A DNA stretch of 64,000 nucleotides from Halanaerobium hydrogeniformans (GTDB lineage: Bacteria; Bacillota; Halanaerobiia; Halanaerobiales; Halanaerobiaceae), in NCBI RefSeq assembly GCF_000166415.1, contig NC_014654.1, positions 2,294,001 through 2,358,000 of the forward strand. Reading direction: 5' to 3'. Shown piece after piece: positions 1 to 8,642 of this stretch; positions within the stretch are counted from its first letter, which is position 1, and each line of letters starts with the position of its first letter. The position numbers and the translations under genes were made by a program. The notes under the pieces are model-generated. The model was not told the DNA's origin, did not search any database, and saw only the letters and a program-made list of their open reading frames with translations.

Positions 1-437
1 GTAAATATAGTGTTTTAATCGGTGGTAAAATCAGTGCAGTTAAATCATCTCTCAACACCGGGCTCAATCTAGCCGAGGGAGAAAAAGCGGTTATAGAAAA
101 ATTACTAATCCCCAAAGTTTCCGAAGAAGTTCTAGAGATGCTCAAATATAAAAAAATTGATAAAGATAAGGTCAAATCACTCGGTATTTTAGAATATAAT
201 AATATAGCTTCCGGTATTATTGCTGCTGATACCGCAGTTAAAGCAGCAGAAGTCCATTTAGTTATGCTTAAATTAGGTATGACAACTGGTGGAAAAGCAG
301 TTGTTATTTTTACTGGTGATAATCAGGCCTGTCAACACGGTATTAATGCCTGTGAAAGCTCGGTAAATGATAAATATCTAATTTCTAAAAGCTTTATTTC
401 TTCACCCAGCCAAAAACTAATAGACAGTATATTTTAA
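1..437 (+). CDS. Bacterial microcompartment shell protein, tandem BMC domains (BMC-T type), 5' end outside window
   Basis: This is a structural shell component of a polyhedral bacterial microcompartment; BMC-T proteins form pseudohexameric trimers whose central pore may carry substrates or an Fe-S cluster. The reading frame is open from base 3, so the gene starts upstream of the window and the internal ATG at 138 is not its start. The visible residues begin with the end of one BMC domain (KYSVLIGGKISAV) and continue through a linker into a second complete BMC domain (KVKSLGILEYNNIASGII, then a helix with AADTAVKAAEV, then GGKAVVIFTGD). Two BMC domains in one chain define the BMC-T class; a PduT-like subtype is possible, but the missing N-terminus prevents a firm subtype. 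No enzyme of a microcompartment operon is visible downstream, so this is probably the last gene of its operon, ending at a strong hairpin. Confidence 0.85.
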   Translation, partial: KYSVLIGGKISAVKSSLNTGLNLAEGEKAVIEKLLIPKVSEEVLEMLKYKKIDKDKVKSLGILEYNNIASGIIAADTAVKAAEVHLVMLKLGMTTGGKAVVIFTGDNQACQHGINACESSVNDKYLISKSFISSPSQKLIDSIF

Positions 438-457
438 TAACTTTTTGAATAAAAAAG

Positions 458-500
458 CTACTGCTGAACTTCATATAAGAAATTTAGCAGTAGATTTTTA
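458..500 (+). terminator. Rho-independent terminator, probably bidirectional
   Basis: An 11-bp stem (458-468 with 483-493, one G-T pair) closes a 14-nt loop and is followed by a T-rich run. An A-run on the 5' side makes it usable from the minus strand too. It separates the shell protein gene from the converging HAD gene, which ends at 505. Confidence 0.8.
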
Positions 501-504
501 TTTT

Positions 505-1170
505 TTATAGACTAAGTTTTTCTAAATTTTGCTGGTTAAATTCTTTAATGAGAATATCTGCCGAACTTAAATCCTGGTTATAATCAGTATCCCGATCAAA
601 ACCGATCGATTTCATGCCTGCCTGATTAGCAGCTGATATACCATGCTCAGAATCTTCGATAACCAGACACTCCTCAGCTTTAACCCCTAAATTTTCTGCT
701 GCCTGAAGAAAAATATCAGGTTCTGGTTTTCCTTTTTCCACAGAATTACCATCCACATAACCTTCCATATATTTAGCAAGTCCAAATTTCTGATATATCA
801 GTTCAATAATTGGTTCATAAGATGAAGAAGCTATAATCATTTTATAACTCTTAGCTTTAAAATATTCAAACCACTCTTTTATCCCGGGCATCAGTGCAAG
901 TTCATCACTCTCACTTAATACTTTATAATGGCCATGTACATGTTCTTCTATAAAATCTTCGACTTCATAATCTTTATACTCACCTTTAAAGTGATATTTA
1001 TTAAACAGATCTGTCCAAATATCTAGTAAATTTACTCCAATATAGTTTTGTAATTCCTTATCACTTAAGTTTATCCCATAACGCTGAAAAATCTCTTTAT
1101 CAGCCTTCTCATAAATTGGTTCACTGTCTACAATAACACCATCCATATCAAATATTACTGCCTTTATCAT
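505..1170 (-). CDS. HAD-superfamily hydrolase, beta-phosphoglucomutase/phosphatase-like
   Basis: This is a predicted cytoplasmic phosphatase or phosphomutase of HAD subfamily IA. The N-terminus has the nucleophile motif DMDGVIVDSEP (aspartates at about residues 8 and 10), a helical cap follows, then a Ser/Thr motif (IIASSS), a lysine in GKPEPD and the metal-binding acidic motif VIEDSEHG. Length (about 221 aa) is normal. A GTG at 1179 is in frame, but the ATG at 1170 sits 6 nt after GGGTG and is the better start. The DSEP cap signature is shared by beta-phosphoglucomutase and by sugar-phosphate and 2-phosphoglycolate phosphatases, so the substrate cannot be assigned. It lies downstream of the NhaC antiporter on the same strand. 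Confidence 0.8.
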   Translation of the reverse strand: MIKAVIFDMDGVIVDSEPIYEKADKEIFQRYGINLSDKELQNYIGVNLLDIWTDLFNKYHFKGEYKDYEVEDFIEEHVHGHYKVLSESDELALMPGIKEWFEYFKAKSYKMIIASSSYEPIIELIYQKFGLAKYMEGYVDGNSVEKGKPEPDIFLQAAENLGVKAEECLVIEDSEHGISAANQAGMKSIGFDRDTDYNQDLSSADILIKEFNQQNLEKLSL

Positions 1171-1225
1171 TTTTATCACCCGCTAATCATTATATTGAAA
1201 TCAAGCATTTTCTGCAAATTTAATT

Positions 1226-2656
1226 CTAAAATATAAAGCCAGCAGCCAGATATAGAACCAGCGCAAAAGCTCCATTTAATAGAGCATAAGGAAGCTGGGT
1301 ATTTACATGATCAATATGATCTGAGGCTGAAGCCATTGAAGAAATAATTGTAGTATCAGAAATTGGAGAACAATGATCTCCCATAATCCCACCTGATACA
1401 ACAGCTCCTATGGTCGGATATAAAGGGGCTCCCATGGCAACTGCCATCTGTATTCCGATTGGCATCATAATTCCAAATGTTCCCCAGCTGGTACCTGTTG
1501 AAAAAGCCATAAGTGAGGCCATTAAAAATATCATTGCCGGACCAAAAGCACCGCTAACCCTTCCCTCAACTAGAGCTGCCATGTACTGACCTGTTTCTAA
1601 ATAACCTATTACATTTCCAATTGCAAATGCAGTAATCAAAAGTATGGCGACCGGAACAATTGCTCCTATCCCTTGATATACATAGTCTATATATTCTTTT
1701 AAAGACATAATACCACCCAGAACATATAAAAACCCTGCAAATGTTACTGATGTAATTACTGCCCAAAAGACAGATGTTGAACCTGAACCCTGCAAAATAT
1801 TCCCATCACCTGTTATGTAGAGACTAATAGGCATCATTAGAATCAAGATAAGTAGTGGTAAAATCATATTCCACATATTCGGAGTGACCCCTTCTTTAGG
1901 AGGAGTTGCAGTTGCCTCTTCCGAAACCATCGGGGTAGCACCTTCTCTTAAGAGCAGGCCTTTTTCGCTGGCCCTCTTTTCTGCTTTTTTCATCGGTCCC
2001 CAGTCATTTCCGGTCATAATATAATAACCAACCGCTATAATTGCTATAATACTGTAAAACTGAAATGGAAGTGATCTAACCAACAGCCCAGCAGCAGTTC
2101 CATCAACTACCCCATTTGCTATCTGAACTCCAATAACTCCCATCAGCATAGCTCCCCATCCGTTTAAGGGGATCAAACCACAAACTGGGGCAGATGTTGA
2201 ATCACAAACATAAGCTAATTTTTCTCGAGAAACATTATATTTATCTGTTAAGGGCCTTGCTACAGTTCCAGCAACCAAACTTGTAATAGAAGATTCAATA
2301 AAAATAACCAGACCAGTTATGTAAGCCAAAAGAAGTGCACCTTTTTTATCTTTAACTAAATCCTTTTTTTCTGTTAAATAATTTATAAAACCCTGTACTC
2401 CTCCTGAAGCTGAAATGACAGTAATCAATCCTCCTACCAAAAATGAAAATATTATTGTTTTGGTAATCCAGCCTTCAGAAAAAACCAGTACTATTTCTTC
2501 TAGAGTAGCATTAATGGATACAAAAAGCTGCCAATCATTTAAAATTAATGTTCCTGAAAAAATCCCTAAGATTAATGAAATAAAAACCTGTTTTGTAGTA
2601 ATTGCCAGAAAAATTGCGACTAGTGGTGGTAAAATACTCCATAAACCATATTCCAT
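1226..2656 (-). CDS. NhaC-family Na+/H+ antiporter
   Basis: This is an integral membrane secondary transporter of the NhaC/Na+-H+ antiporter family (PF03553 type). The 476-aa chain has about 11-12 hydrophobic segments, starting with PLVAIFLAI near residue 12. It carries the family repeats FIESSITSLVAG and SAPVCGLIPLNGWGA in the N-half and MAFSTGTSWGTFG plus GDHCSPISDTTI in the C-half. A charged cytoplasmic loop lies between about residues 220 and 260. The start ATG follows AGGAGG by 7 nt. Its job is probably sodium extrusion or pH homeostasis, in keeping with a halophile. Some members exchange organic substrates (malate/lactate or amino acids), which cannot be excluded. Confidence 0.85.
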   Translation of the reverse strand: MEYGLWSILPPLVAIFLAITTKQVFISLILGIFSGTLILNDWQLFVSINATLEEIVLVFSEGWITKTIIFSFLVGGLITVISASGGVQGFINYLTEKKDLVKDKKGALLLAYITGLVIFIESSITSLVAGTVARPLTDKYNVSREKLAYVCDSTSAPVCGLIPLNGWGAMLMGVIGVQIANGVVDGTAAGLLVRSLPFQFYSIIAIIAVGYYIMTGNDWGPMKKAEKRASEKGLLLREGATPMVSEEATATPPKEGVTPNMWNMILPLLILILMMPISLYITGDGNILQGSGSTSVFWAVITSVTFAGFLYVLGGIMSLKEYIDYVYQGIGAIVPVAILLITAFAIGNVIGYLETGQYMAALVEGRVSGAFGPAMIFLMASLMAFSTGTSWGTFGIMMPIGIQMAVAMGAPLYPTIGAVVSGGIMGDHCSPISDTTIISSMASASDHIDHVNTQLPYALLNGAFALVLYLAAGFIF

Positions 2657-2745
2657 CTTAGATCCTCCTCAAATATTAAATATTTAAATTATTTATGGCA
2701 CAATATTCAGAAAATATTGGCTAATCCATATTTTTTAATCTGAGA

Positions 2746-3948
2746 TCAGCTTTTTTGTATTACCGAGAAAAATAATACAATTACTGCCAGCAGACTAAAA
2801 GCAATACTAACAGCAAACATCGAATTCATCCCAAAAGTATCGATTAAAAAACCTCCCAGGAGACTGCCGATTATCCCACCACCTCCAAAGGCTGACATAA
2901 GTATAATGCTTTGAGCAGTTGTTTTTAGACCAGTAGGAGCAATTAATTTTACATAATATCTAACCGTTACCAGAAAAACTCCAAATGATAGCGACTGTAA
3001 AAGGCCATAGAATATTAACTGTGTTGGTGAGACAGCTAAGGCAACTATTATAGTTCTAAGTAAATAAAAAATTGCAGCAAATAAGAGTAGTGCTCTTGTT
3101 TTATATCGCTGCAGAAAATGTTTAGCCATAAAAAATATTGGTGCTTCACTTAATGCATTAAAAAATAATATGTAACCTAAATCCCTAGAATCACCTCCAA
3201 CAGACTGAACTATTGGAGCAAGGTAAACCATTATCATCATCGCCGGAATAAAAATTAAAAGTGTAACCGATAAGATAAATAAATATTCGGGATCTTTTAA
3301 AAGTTTGACTAAATTTTTAAGATTGGTTTTTTGCTTCGTGGGATTAGACTTTAGGTCATCAGGAATTTGATAGCTATTATCCTCAATCATTAAAGCGATC
3401 ACAACTACTATAAAAGCTGCCAAACCATAACTTAAAAAATGTACTGTCCAACCAAAAAACTCAATAACCAGACCGAAAATTGTCACAATAATCGCAAAGC
3501 CAATTGATCCCCAGGCTCTCATAAATCCATAATTAAGAGCCGTTTTTTCTGATGTTTCAATGATCCAGCTGTCGAGTACTGACTGCTGTGGCTCCCATAA
3601 AAAGCCCATTACCCCAATAGCAATAAAAAGCATGTAATCACCATAAAAAGTAAAAGGAGCAACAATAATCCCCATCAATAACATAGAAATAATAAAAACT
3701 TTTTTTCTGCTTTCAATCTTATCACAGATGAAGCCTATTACCGGGGGACCAATTAAACCTGTAAAAGTACGCAGAGACATTAAAGTCCCAATCCTTATGT
3801 TACTATAGCCAATCTCCCCTAGATAATAAACAAGATAACCACCATAAATTGCCCATGTGCTCCAGAAAAAAAACTGTAATAAAGAGAATTCTGTGATAAC
3901 CTTTAAATATTTATTGCTTTCTATATTTTTTATATATTTTTTTAGCAT
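2746..3948 (-). CDS. MFS transporter (MFS_1-like, LacY/HcaT-type)
   Basis: This 400-aa membrane protein has 12 predicted helices in two six-helix halves. The early helix FFWSTWAIYGGYLVYYLGEIG, the loop GFICDKIESRKKVF (the MFS inter-helix 2-3 motif) and DSWIIETSEK resemble the LacY/3-phenylpropionate/nucleoside-symporter branch rather than drug exporters. The substrate is unknown. The start ATG follows AGTAGGT by 4 nt. It is a lone minus-strand gene between the NhaC antiporter and a repeat-containing intergenic stretch. Confidence 0.75.
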   Translation of the reverse strand: MLKKYIKNIESNKYLKVITEFSLLQFFFWSTWAIYGGYLVYYLGEIGYSNIRIGTLMSLRTFTGLIGPPVIGFICDKIESRKKVFIISMLLMGIIVAPFTFYGDYMLFIAIGVMGFLWEPQQSVLDSWIIETSEKTALNYGFMRAWGSIGFAIIVTIFGLVIEFFGWTVHFLSYGLAAFIVVVIALMIEDNSYQIPDDLKSNPTKQKTNLKNLVKLLKDPEYLFILSVTLLIFIPAMMIMVYLAPIVQSVGGDSRDLGYILFFNALSEAPIFFMAKHFLQRYKTRALLLFAAIFYLLRTIIVALAVSPTQLIFYGLLQSLSFGVFLVTVRYYVKLIAPTGLKTTAQSIILMSAFGGGGIIGSLLGGFLIDTFGMNSMFAVSIAFSLLAVIVLFFSVIQKS

Positions 3949-3990
3949 AATTACCTACTCATCTTGTAGTGTTTTTTTGCTGTGATTATT

Positions 3991-4085
3991 AAGTACCACT
4001 TATAAGTACCTGGTACTTAGAGTCTAAATTTTGAAATAGCAGGGATTCTAATGTGAATAACAGTTTTCTGTACCTGGTACTTATA
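3991..4085. repeat. Interspersed palindromic repeat element with paired GTACCTGGTAC ends, copy 1
   Basis: GTACCTGGTAC occurs at 4006-4016 and 4070-4080, exactly 64 nt apart, each followed by TTA. A perfect 8-bp inverted repeat (AAGTACCA at 3991-3998, TGGTACTT at 4011-4018) surrounds the first copy. The same paired motif with the same 64-nt spacing recurs at 29815-29895, so this looks like a small mobile or REP-like element and not chance. It fills the gap between the MFS gene and a dehydrogenase gene. Confidence 0.6.
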
Positions 4086-4094
4086 AACCGATAA

Positions 4095-5066
4095 CTAATT
4101 AACCTGATTAATTGCCTGGCCATTAATAAAGCTTTTTACATTTTCAACAACAATATCAACTAACCTCTGCCGGGATTCTTTTGAAGCCCAGGCTATATGA
4201 GGAGTTATGATTGTTTTATCTGAGTCTAAAAGCGGATTGTCTTTTTTAGGAGGCTCAGTTGATAACACATCAACTGCTGCTCCAAAAACTTTGCCTTCTT
4301 CGAGAGCAGACTTAAGGTCTTCTTCTATTATTAAACCACCTCGGGCTGTATTGATAATAATTACTCCGGGTTTCATTTGAGAAATGCTATTTTTATTTAT
4401 CATACCTTCTGTCTGATCAGTTAATGGACAGTGAAGACTAATAATATCTGCCTGCTGGTAAAGTTCTTCTAATTCAAGGAACTCTATTTTATCTGTCATG
4501 ATTTCTTCAGCAGCAATTTTTTTAGCTGGACTTCTATCATATACTATAACTTTTAAACCAAAAGCAAGAGCTATCTCTGCAGTTCTCTGGCCAATATTCC
4601 CATAACCAATAATACCCATGGTTTTTCCCTTTAATTCAATTAATGGATAGTCCCAAAAACAAAAATGCTCTGACTCACTCCATTTTCCAGCTTTGACCAC
4701 CCGATTATGTTCTCCAACATGATGGGCTACTTCTAAAGTTAAAGCAAAAACAAATTGAGCTACTGCATCAGTACTGTAAGCAGGTACATTGCTTACTACG
4801 ATGTCATTTTCTGCAGCTGCACCTAAATCAACTATATTATAACCGGTAGCTTGAACTCCAATGTATTTCAAATCTGGCAGCTGAGAAATTCTTTCGGCTG
4901 TAAATTCAATTTTATTTGTCAAAATTATATCTGCATCTTTTGCCCGTTCCATAATTTTTTCTTCAGGGGTGCTTTCATAAATTTCAACTTCCCCAAGCTC
5001 TTTTAAAGGTTCCCAGCTTAAATCACCTGGATTGACTGCATAACCATCTAAAACAACAATTTTCAT
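4095..5066 (-). CDS. D-2-hydroxyacid dehydrogenase (glycerate/hydroxypyruvate reductase-like)
   Basis: This NAD(P)-dependent enzyme reduces 2-oxoacids to D-2-hydroxyacids. The 323-aa chain has the split catalytic domain around a Rossmann fold with GIIGYGNIGQ followed by an acidic residue in VIVYD, pointing to NAD. The catalytic triad is visible: Arg in NTARGG, Glu in DVLSTEPP and His in TPHIAWAS. The sequence resembles glycerate dehydrogenase (HprA) more than phosphoglycerate dehydrogenase, since there is no C-terminal ACT domain. The ATG follows AAAGGAG. It lies downstream of lipA with an imperfect inverted repeat in the gap. Confidence 0.85.
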   Translation of the reverse strand: MKIVVLDGYAVNPGDLSWEPLKELGEVEIYESTPEEKIMERAKDADIILTNKIEFTAERISQLPDLKYIGVQATGYNIVDLGAAAENDIVVSNVPAYSTDAVAQFVFALTLEVAHHVGEHNRVVKAGKWSESEHFCFWDYPLIELKGKTMGIIGYGNIGQRTAEIALAFGLKVIVYDRSPAKKIAAEEIMTDKIEFLELEELYQQADIISLHCPLTDQTEGMINKNSISQMKPGVIIINTARGGLIIEEDLKSALEEGKVFGAAVDVLSTEPPKKDNPLLDSDKTIITPHIAWASKESRQRLVDIVVENVKSFINGQAINQVN

Positions 5067-5080
5067 AATTCTGCTCCTTT

Positions 5081-5108
5081 CTAAAAATACTAATCAATAG
5101 ATTTTTAG
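5081..5108. promoter_or_regulatory. AT-rich inverted repeat between lipA and dehydrogenase gene
   Basis: CTAAAAAT plus an inner CTA pairs with TAG plus ATTTTTAG around a short loop (11 bp with one bulged A). It lies 15 nt upstream of the dehydrogenase start and next to its ribosome binding site. It could be a weak terminator for lipA or an operator; it lacks the GC-rich stem of a strong terminator. Confidence 0.3.
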
Positions 5109-5123
5109 CTTATCTGTTCTAAA

Positions 5124-5972
5124 TTATTCAACACTTTTTGAAGCATGATATGAACTTCTAGAAAAAGGCTCTGAAACAACTGACTTAAATCCTAATTTTT
5201 CCCCGTTCTTTTTATATTCTGCAAATTTCTCCGGCCTGATAAATTCTTTCACCTCTAAATGTTCTTTAGAAGGCTGTAAATACTGGCCGATAGTTAAAAT
5301 ATCAACATTAATCTCTCTTAAATCTTCCATAACTTTAATTACTTCCACTTCTTTTTCACCTAAGCCAAGCATTAGCCCGGATTTAGTATATAGTGAAGGC
5401 TTATAATTTTTCATTTTTTCTAGTACATCAAGTGAGCGCTGATAATCAGCTTCCGGTCTTACTTCATTGTAAAGAGTAGGTACGGTTTCTATATTATGGT
5501 TAAAAACCTCGAATTCTGCCTTTGCCAATCTTTTTAATATTTTTTCTTCACCTTGAAAATCAGGTGTTAAAAGTTCTACCTTGATATTTTTGTCTATTTT
5601 TTTAACTTCTTCTACCACCCTAATAAATTGGCTAACTCCTCCATCTGCTAAATCATCTCTTGTCACTGAGGTAATCACAACATATCGTAAATTTAAACTT
5701 TTAACTGCTTCTGCCAAATTAGCTGGCTCATCTGGATCAACCTTTTCCGGCTCAGCTGAGGTTACCGCACAAAATCTGCAGTTCCTGGAACAAATTTTGC
5801 CCAAAATCATAAAGGTTGCTGTATTATTGGCAAAACACTCTCCCTGATTTGGACAGTGAGCACTCTGACAAACAGTATTTAATTTTAAATCATCTAAAAT
5901 ATCCTCAACCTGCATCCACTTTTCCTGAGCAGGAAGTCTTTTTTTAAGCCACTCCGGGAACTTACCTTTCAT
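5124..5972 (-). CDS. lipA: Lipoyl synthase
   Basis: This radical-SAM enzyme inserts two sulfurs into protein-bound octanoyl groups to make lipoyl cofactors. The 282-aa chain has the auxiliary cluster cysteines at 35, 40 and 46 (CQSAHCPNQGEC), the radical-SAM motif CSRNCRFC at 61-68, and the C-terminal RSSYHA whose first serine ligates the auxiliary cluster in the family. The start overlaps the end of lipB by 11 nt and is preceded by GGAGG inside lipB, so the two are translationally coupled. Lipoyl-dependent enzymes (glycine cleavage, 2-oxoacid dehydrogenases) are not in the window. Confidence 0.97.
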   Translation of the reverse strand: MKGKFPEWLKKRLPAQEKWMQVEDILDDLKLNTVCQSAHCPNQGECFANNTATFMILGKICSRNCRFCAVTSAEPEKVDPDEPANLAEAVKSLNLRYVVITSVTRDDLADGGVSQFIRVVEEVKKIDKNIKVELLTPDFQGEEKILKRLAKAEFEVFNHNIETVPTLYNEVRPEADYQRSLDVLEKMKNYKPSLYTKSGLMLGLGEKEVEVIKVMEDLREINVDILTIGQYLQPSKEHLEVKEFIRPEKFAEYKKNGEKLGFKSVVSEPFSRSSYHASKSVE

Positions 5973-6621
5973 AATTTATAACCTCCATTTTAAATACCTC
6001 TGTAAATTTTTTTATTAATATTTCTATAACCGCTTCAGTTTCGACTTTTTGCCCAAGCAGTTTTTCTAAAGATGTTACACCTTTATCAGTAATTCCACAG
6101 GGTACTATATAAGAAAAATGTTCTAAGTTAGGACTGATATTAAATGCACAACCGTGATAACTTACCCAGCGTCTCACAGCTACACCAATGGCTGTAATTT
6201 TTTCATTCCCAACCCAGACACCTGTTAATCCATCTATTCTCCAGCCATTAATATCAAATTCTTTTAATAATTCAATAAATACTTCTTCATAAGAACGCAG
6301 CAGCCAGTGTAAATCTTTTTTATGATTTTTTAAATTTAAAATTGGATAGATTACAAGCTGGCCCGGTCCATGATATGTGATATCTCCACCTCTATTTGTT
6401 TTATAAACTTCAATTCCAGCATCATTTAAAAAATCAGAACCGACTCTAATATTTTCTCTGGAGCCACTTGTCCCTATAGTAAAAACAGGTGGATGTTCAA
6501 CAATTAAAAGAGTATCTTCTATCTCATCGTTTATTCTTTTTTGCATTATTTCTAATTGTAGATCATAAGCTTTCTGATGTTCTAATATACCTAGATTCTT
6601 AATATTTAATTTAACTGCCAT
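5962..6621 (-). CDS. lipB: Octanoyl-[ACP]:protein N-octanoyltransferase
   Basis: LipB transfers octanoyl from ACP to the lipoyl-domain lysine, the step before LipA. The 219-aa chain contains the family signature RGGDITYHGPGQL (77-89), the catalytic lysine (NEKITAIG, Lys141) and catalytic cysteine (VPCGI, Cys175). The ATG follows AAGGGG. It forms a two-gene lipB-lipA operon by overlap, and a terminator of the upstream nitroreductase gene lies ahead of it. Confidence 0.96.
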   Translation of the reverse strand: MAVKLNIKNLGILEHQKAYDLQLEIMQKRINDEIEDTLLIVEHPPVFTIGTSGSRENIRVGSDFLNDAGIEVYKTNRGGDITYHGPGQLVIYPILNLKNHKKDLHWLLRSYEEVFIELLKEFDINGWRIDGLTGVWVGNEKITAIGVAVRRWVSYHGCAFNISPNLEHFSYIVPCGITDKGVTSLEKLLGQKVETEAVIEILIKKFTEVFKMEVINYER

Positions 6622-6700
6622 ATCTATCCCCTTTGTTTTATTAGAATTTACGTTAATAAATATTATATCATGCTATAAAGACTATTAAAATGAATTTATT

Positions 6701-6727
6701 AAAAAAAGCCCCCTAATAGGGAGCTTA
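6701..6727 (-). terminator. Rho-independent terminator of the nitroreductase gene
   Basis: Read on the minus strand, AAGCTCCCT pairs with AGGGGGCTT (one mismatch, 3-nt loop) and is followed by a T7 run. It lies about 20 nt beyond the nitroreductase stop. Confidence 0.85.
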
Positions 6728-6746
6728 ATTTAAAAGAACAATATTT

Positions 6747-7346
6747 TTATTTGTAAACTTTAACTCTTTGATATAATGGTTGGAATTCTTTTTCATCTGG
6801 CTCAGCAGTTGGTTTACCAAATGGCATTTGAGCCACAAAACGCCATTTTACAGGAATGTCCCATTCAGCTCTAACATCTTCTTCAATTAATTCAGTATAA
6901 TGCTGAAGTGAAGCTCCTAAACCTTCTGCTTCCAGTAAATTCCAGACGTTATACTGCAGCATCCCGGAAGATTGTTCAGACCATTTTGGAAAGTTTTCAC
7001 TGTAAAGTGGAAACTCTTCCTGCATTTTCTCTACAATTGACTGGTCTTCATAAAATAAGACCGTTCCATAACCACTCCTGAATCCATCGATTTTTTCTTT
7101 GGTAGAAGGAAAATTTTCTTCTGGAACTATCTTTTTTAGTGAAGCTTCAACTATATTCCAAAATTTATCGTTTTCCTCGTCAAATAAGATAACAACTCTA
7201 CCTGTTTGTGAATTAAAAGCAGTAGGGGTATGTTTAACTGCATATTTAACTATTTCTTCTATCTTTTCTTCAGAAACAACTTTTTCATCATTAATTGAAT
7301 AATAACTTCTTCTTTCTTTGATCACTTGATAAATGTCTTTTGTCAT
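6747..7346 (-). CDS. Nitroreductase-family protein (Frm2/Hbn1-like)
   Basis: This is a predicted FMN-dependent oxidoreductase of 199 aa. The N-terminal IKERRSYYSIN is the FMN-phosphate-binding region of the family, HTPTAFNSQTGRVVIL resembles the HxPxAFNxQ motif of the fatty-acid-repression nitroreductase group (Frm2/Hbn1, YdgI-like), and GLGASLQHY lies near the C-terminal flavin contact. The physiological substrate is unknown. It is a single-gene unit: GGGAGGG precedes the ATG by 7 nt and a strong terminator follows the stop. Confidence 0.85.
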   Translation of the reverse strand: MTKDIYQVIKERRSYYSINDEKVVSEEKIEEIVKYAVKHTPTAFNSQTGRVVILFDEENDKFWNIVEASLKKIVPEENFPSTKEKIDGFRSGYGTVLFYEDQSIVEKMQEEFPLYSENFPKWSEQSSGMLQYNVWNLLEAEGLGASLQHYTELIEEDVRAEWDIPVKWRFVAQMPFGKPTAEPDEKEFQPLYQRVKVYK

Positions 7347-7524
7347 AACATGTCCCTCCCAATTTCAGCTTAAGTAATTTTTTAAAATTAACTATGCTAA
7401 ATTACAATAATATCAAAGCATAATTTTTATATTATTAGCTAATTATTCCTAATTATCCTTCTCTTGACTTTTTTGACACTATTGAAAATTTATCACAGCT
7501 GCAATAAATTTACTGTATTATTGT

Positions 7525-8616
7525 TTACATATTCTGATTTTTTAAAAAATCAGTAATCGCTTTAGCTGATGGAGGACACCCCTTCACAAAGTTTAATGCT
7601 TTATTACAGCAGCTGCCAATTCCCAAGCCCTCGATTTCTCTGTCTTTATAAGCCTGGCCAAGATAGATAGTTTGATTTATTGCCTTTAATTTACCCCTTT
7701 CGTCCAATCTCTTAAGGGCATGAACCAAGCTTCCATAACAGGCTGAGCAGGCATTTTTAGCTTTTATCATTTTTGTTAATTTTTTAATTTTACTGGAATT
7801 ATAATTTATATCCGCAGCCTGATCTTTATTTATTTCTATAATTTCTGCTTTTTCTAAATTATTGTTCCCGATCCCCATTTCTGCTGCAATCTCTAGATAG
7901 GGAATATCAGTAATATGATAACCCAATAATTCAGCTGCATAGCTATCAAGTAGAACAGGATCTTTAGCAGCCATAATTCGATTCATTTTAACTGCATTAC
8001 CACCTTCTTCGAAATCTAAATCCCCATAGATACCATCAACTATAATTAAATCCTGTTTTAAAGCCTTATTTAGATGGGCGATTGATTTATGCAGCCCCAT
8101 TCTATGAAAGCGTCTTTTTTCTTGATCTGATAAACACCCTTTAAGATTTTTTAAAGCACAGGTTAGATTGGTCTGGCAGTGGCCCTTTAATACGGGCAAA
8201 TTGATTAAATAATCAACTTTTAGAGCTATTTCAGCAATTTCTATTTCCATATCAAAAACTTTCTTTTTGCGATAATTGCTTTTCTGAAGATTATATAAAG
8301 GAATTTTATATTTCCTCGCAAGTTCCTGATAACCACATTTTTTAAAAGCATTATCAGTATCTGCTCCCACCCATGAACCTTCTATAATTATAATATTTTT
8401 AAAGCCTTTAGCCTGTAAATATTCAATTAGAGCAGCAGCTATTTGGGGATCAGTTGTTGCTCCTTTTTCTGAGGTGCTGGCATTGATCAAATTTGGTTTT
8501 AAAGCAATTAAATCATCTTTATCTAATTCATTTTCAACTGCAATTTCTTTGAGCAGTTCTTCGGTCATTTTTTTGGCCTGATCACCATAACTTACCAATA
8601 TCTGCTTATTCAGCAT
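7525..8616 (-). CDS. DUF362-domain protein
   Basis: This 363-aa protein has a DUF362 core, recognisable from LKPNLINAS near residue 40, the IIIIEGSW strand, LINLPVLKGH, and MAAKDPVLLDSYAAELLG. DUF362 proteins are often fused to ferredoxin domains. Here the C-terminus instead has scattered cysteines (CSACYG, then GSCCNKALNFVKGCPP) that could bind a cluster or metal but do not match a canonical CxxCxxCxxxC ferredoxin. The function is not known. It is 26 nt downstream of an aminotransferase gene and probably co-transcribed with it. Confidence 0.7.
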   Translation of the reverse strand: MLNKQILVSYGDQAKKMTEELLKEIAVENELDKDDLIALKPNLINASTSEKGATTDPQIAAALIEYLQAKGFKNIIIIEGSWVGADTDNAFKKCGYQELARKYKIPLYNLQKSNYRKKKVFDMEIEIAEIALKVDYLINLPVLKGHCQTNLTCALKNLKGCLSDQEKRRFHRMGLHKSIAHLNKALKQDLIIVDGIYGDLDFEEGGNAVKMNRIMAAKDPVLLDSYAAELLGYHITDIPYLEIAAEMGIGNNNLEKAEIIEINKDQAADINYNSSKIKKLTKMIKAKNACSACYGSLVHALKRLDERGKLKAINQTIYLGQAYKDREIEGLGIGSCCNKALNFVKGCPPSAKAITDFLKNQNM

Positions 8617-8642
8617 TCTATACCTCCAAATTTAATGTGCTA

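Noticed and set aside
138-437. Single-domain (BMC-H) shell protein starting at the ATG at 138
   Set aside because: The frame is open to the window edge and encodes the end of another BMC domain, so the ATG is internal.
2415-2687. Plus-strand open frames inside minus-strand genes (also at 5581, 13313, 21416, 36060, 53281 and others)
   Set aside because: They lack ribosome binding sites and recognisable domains and mirror well-conserved genes on the opposite strand.
3991-4085. CRISPR array
   Set aside because: Only two motif copies, palindromic and with one fixed spacer length, and no cas genes in the window.
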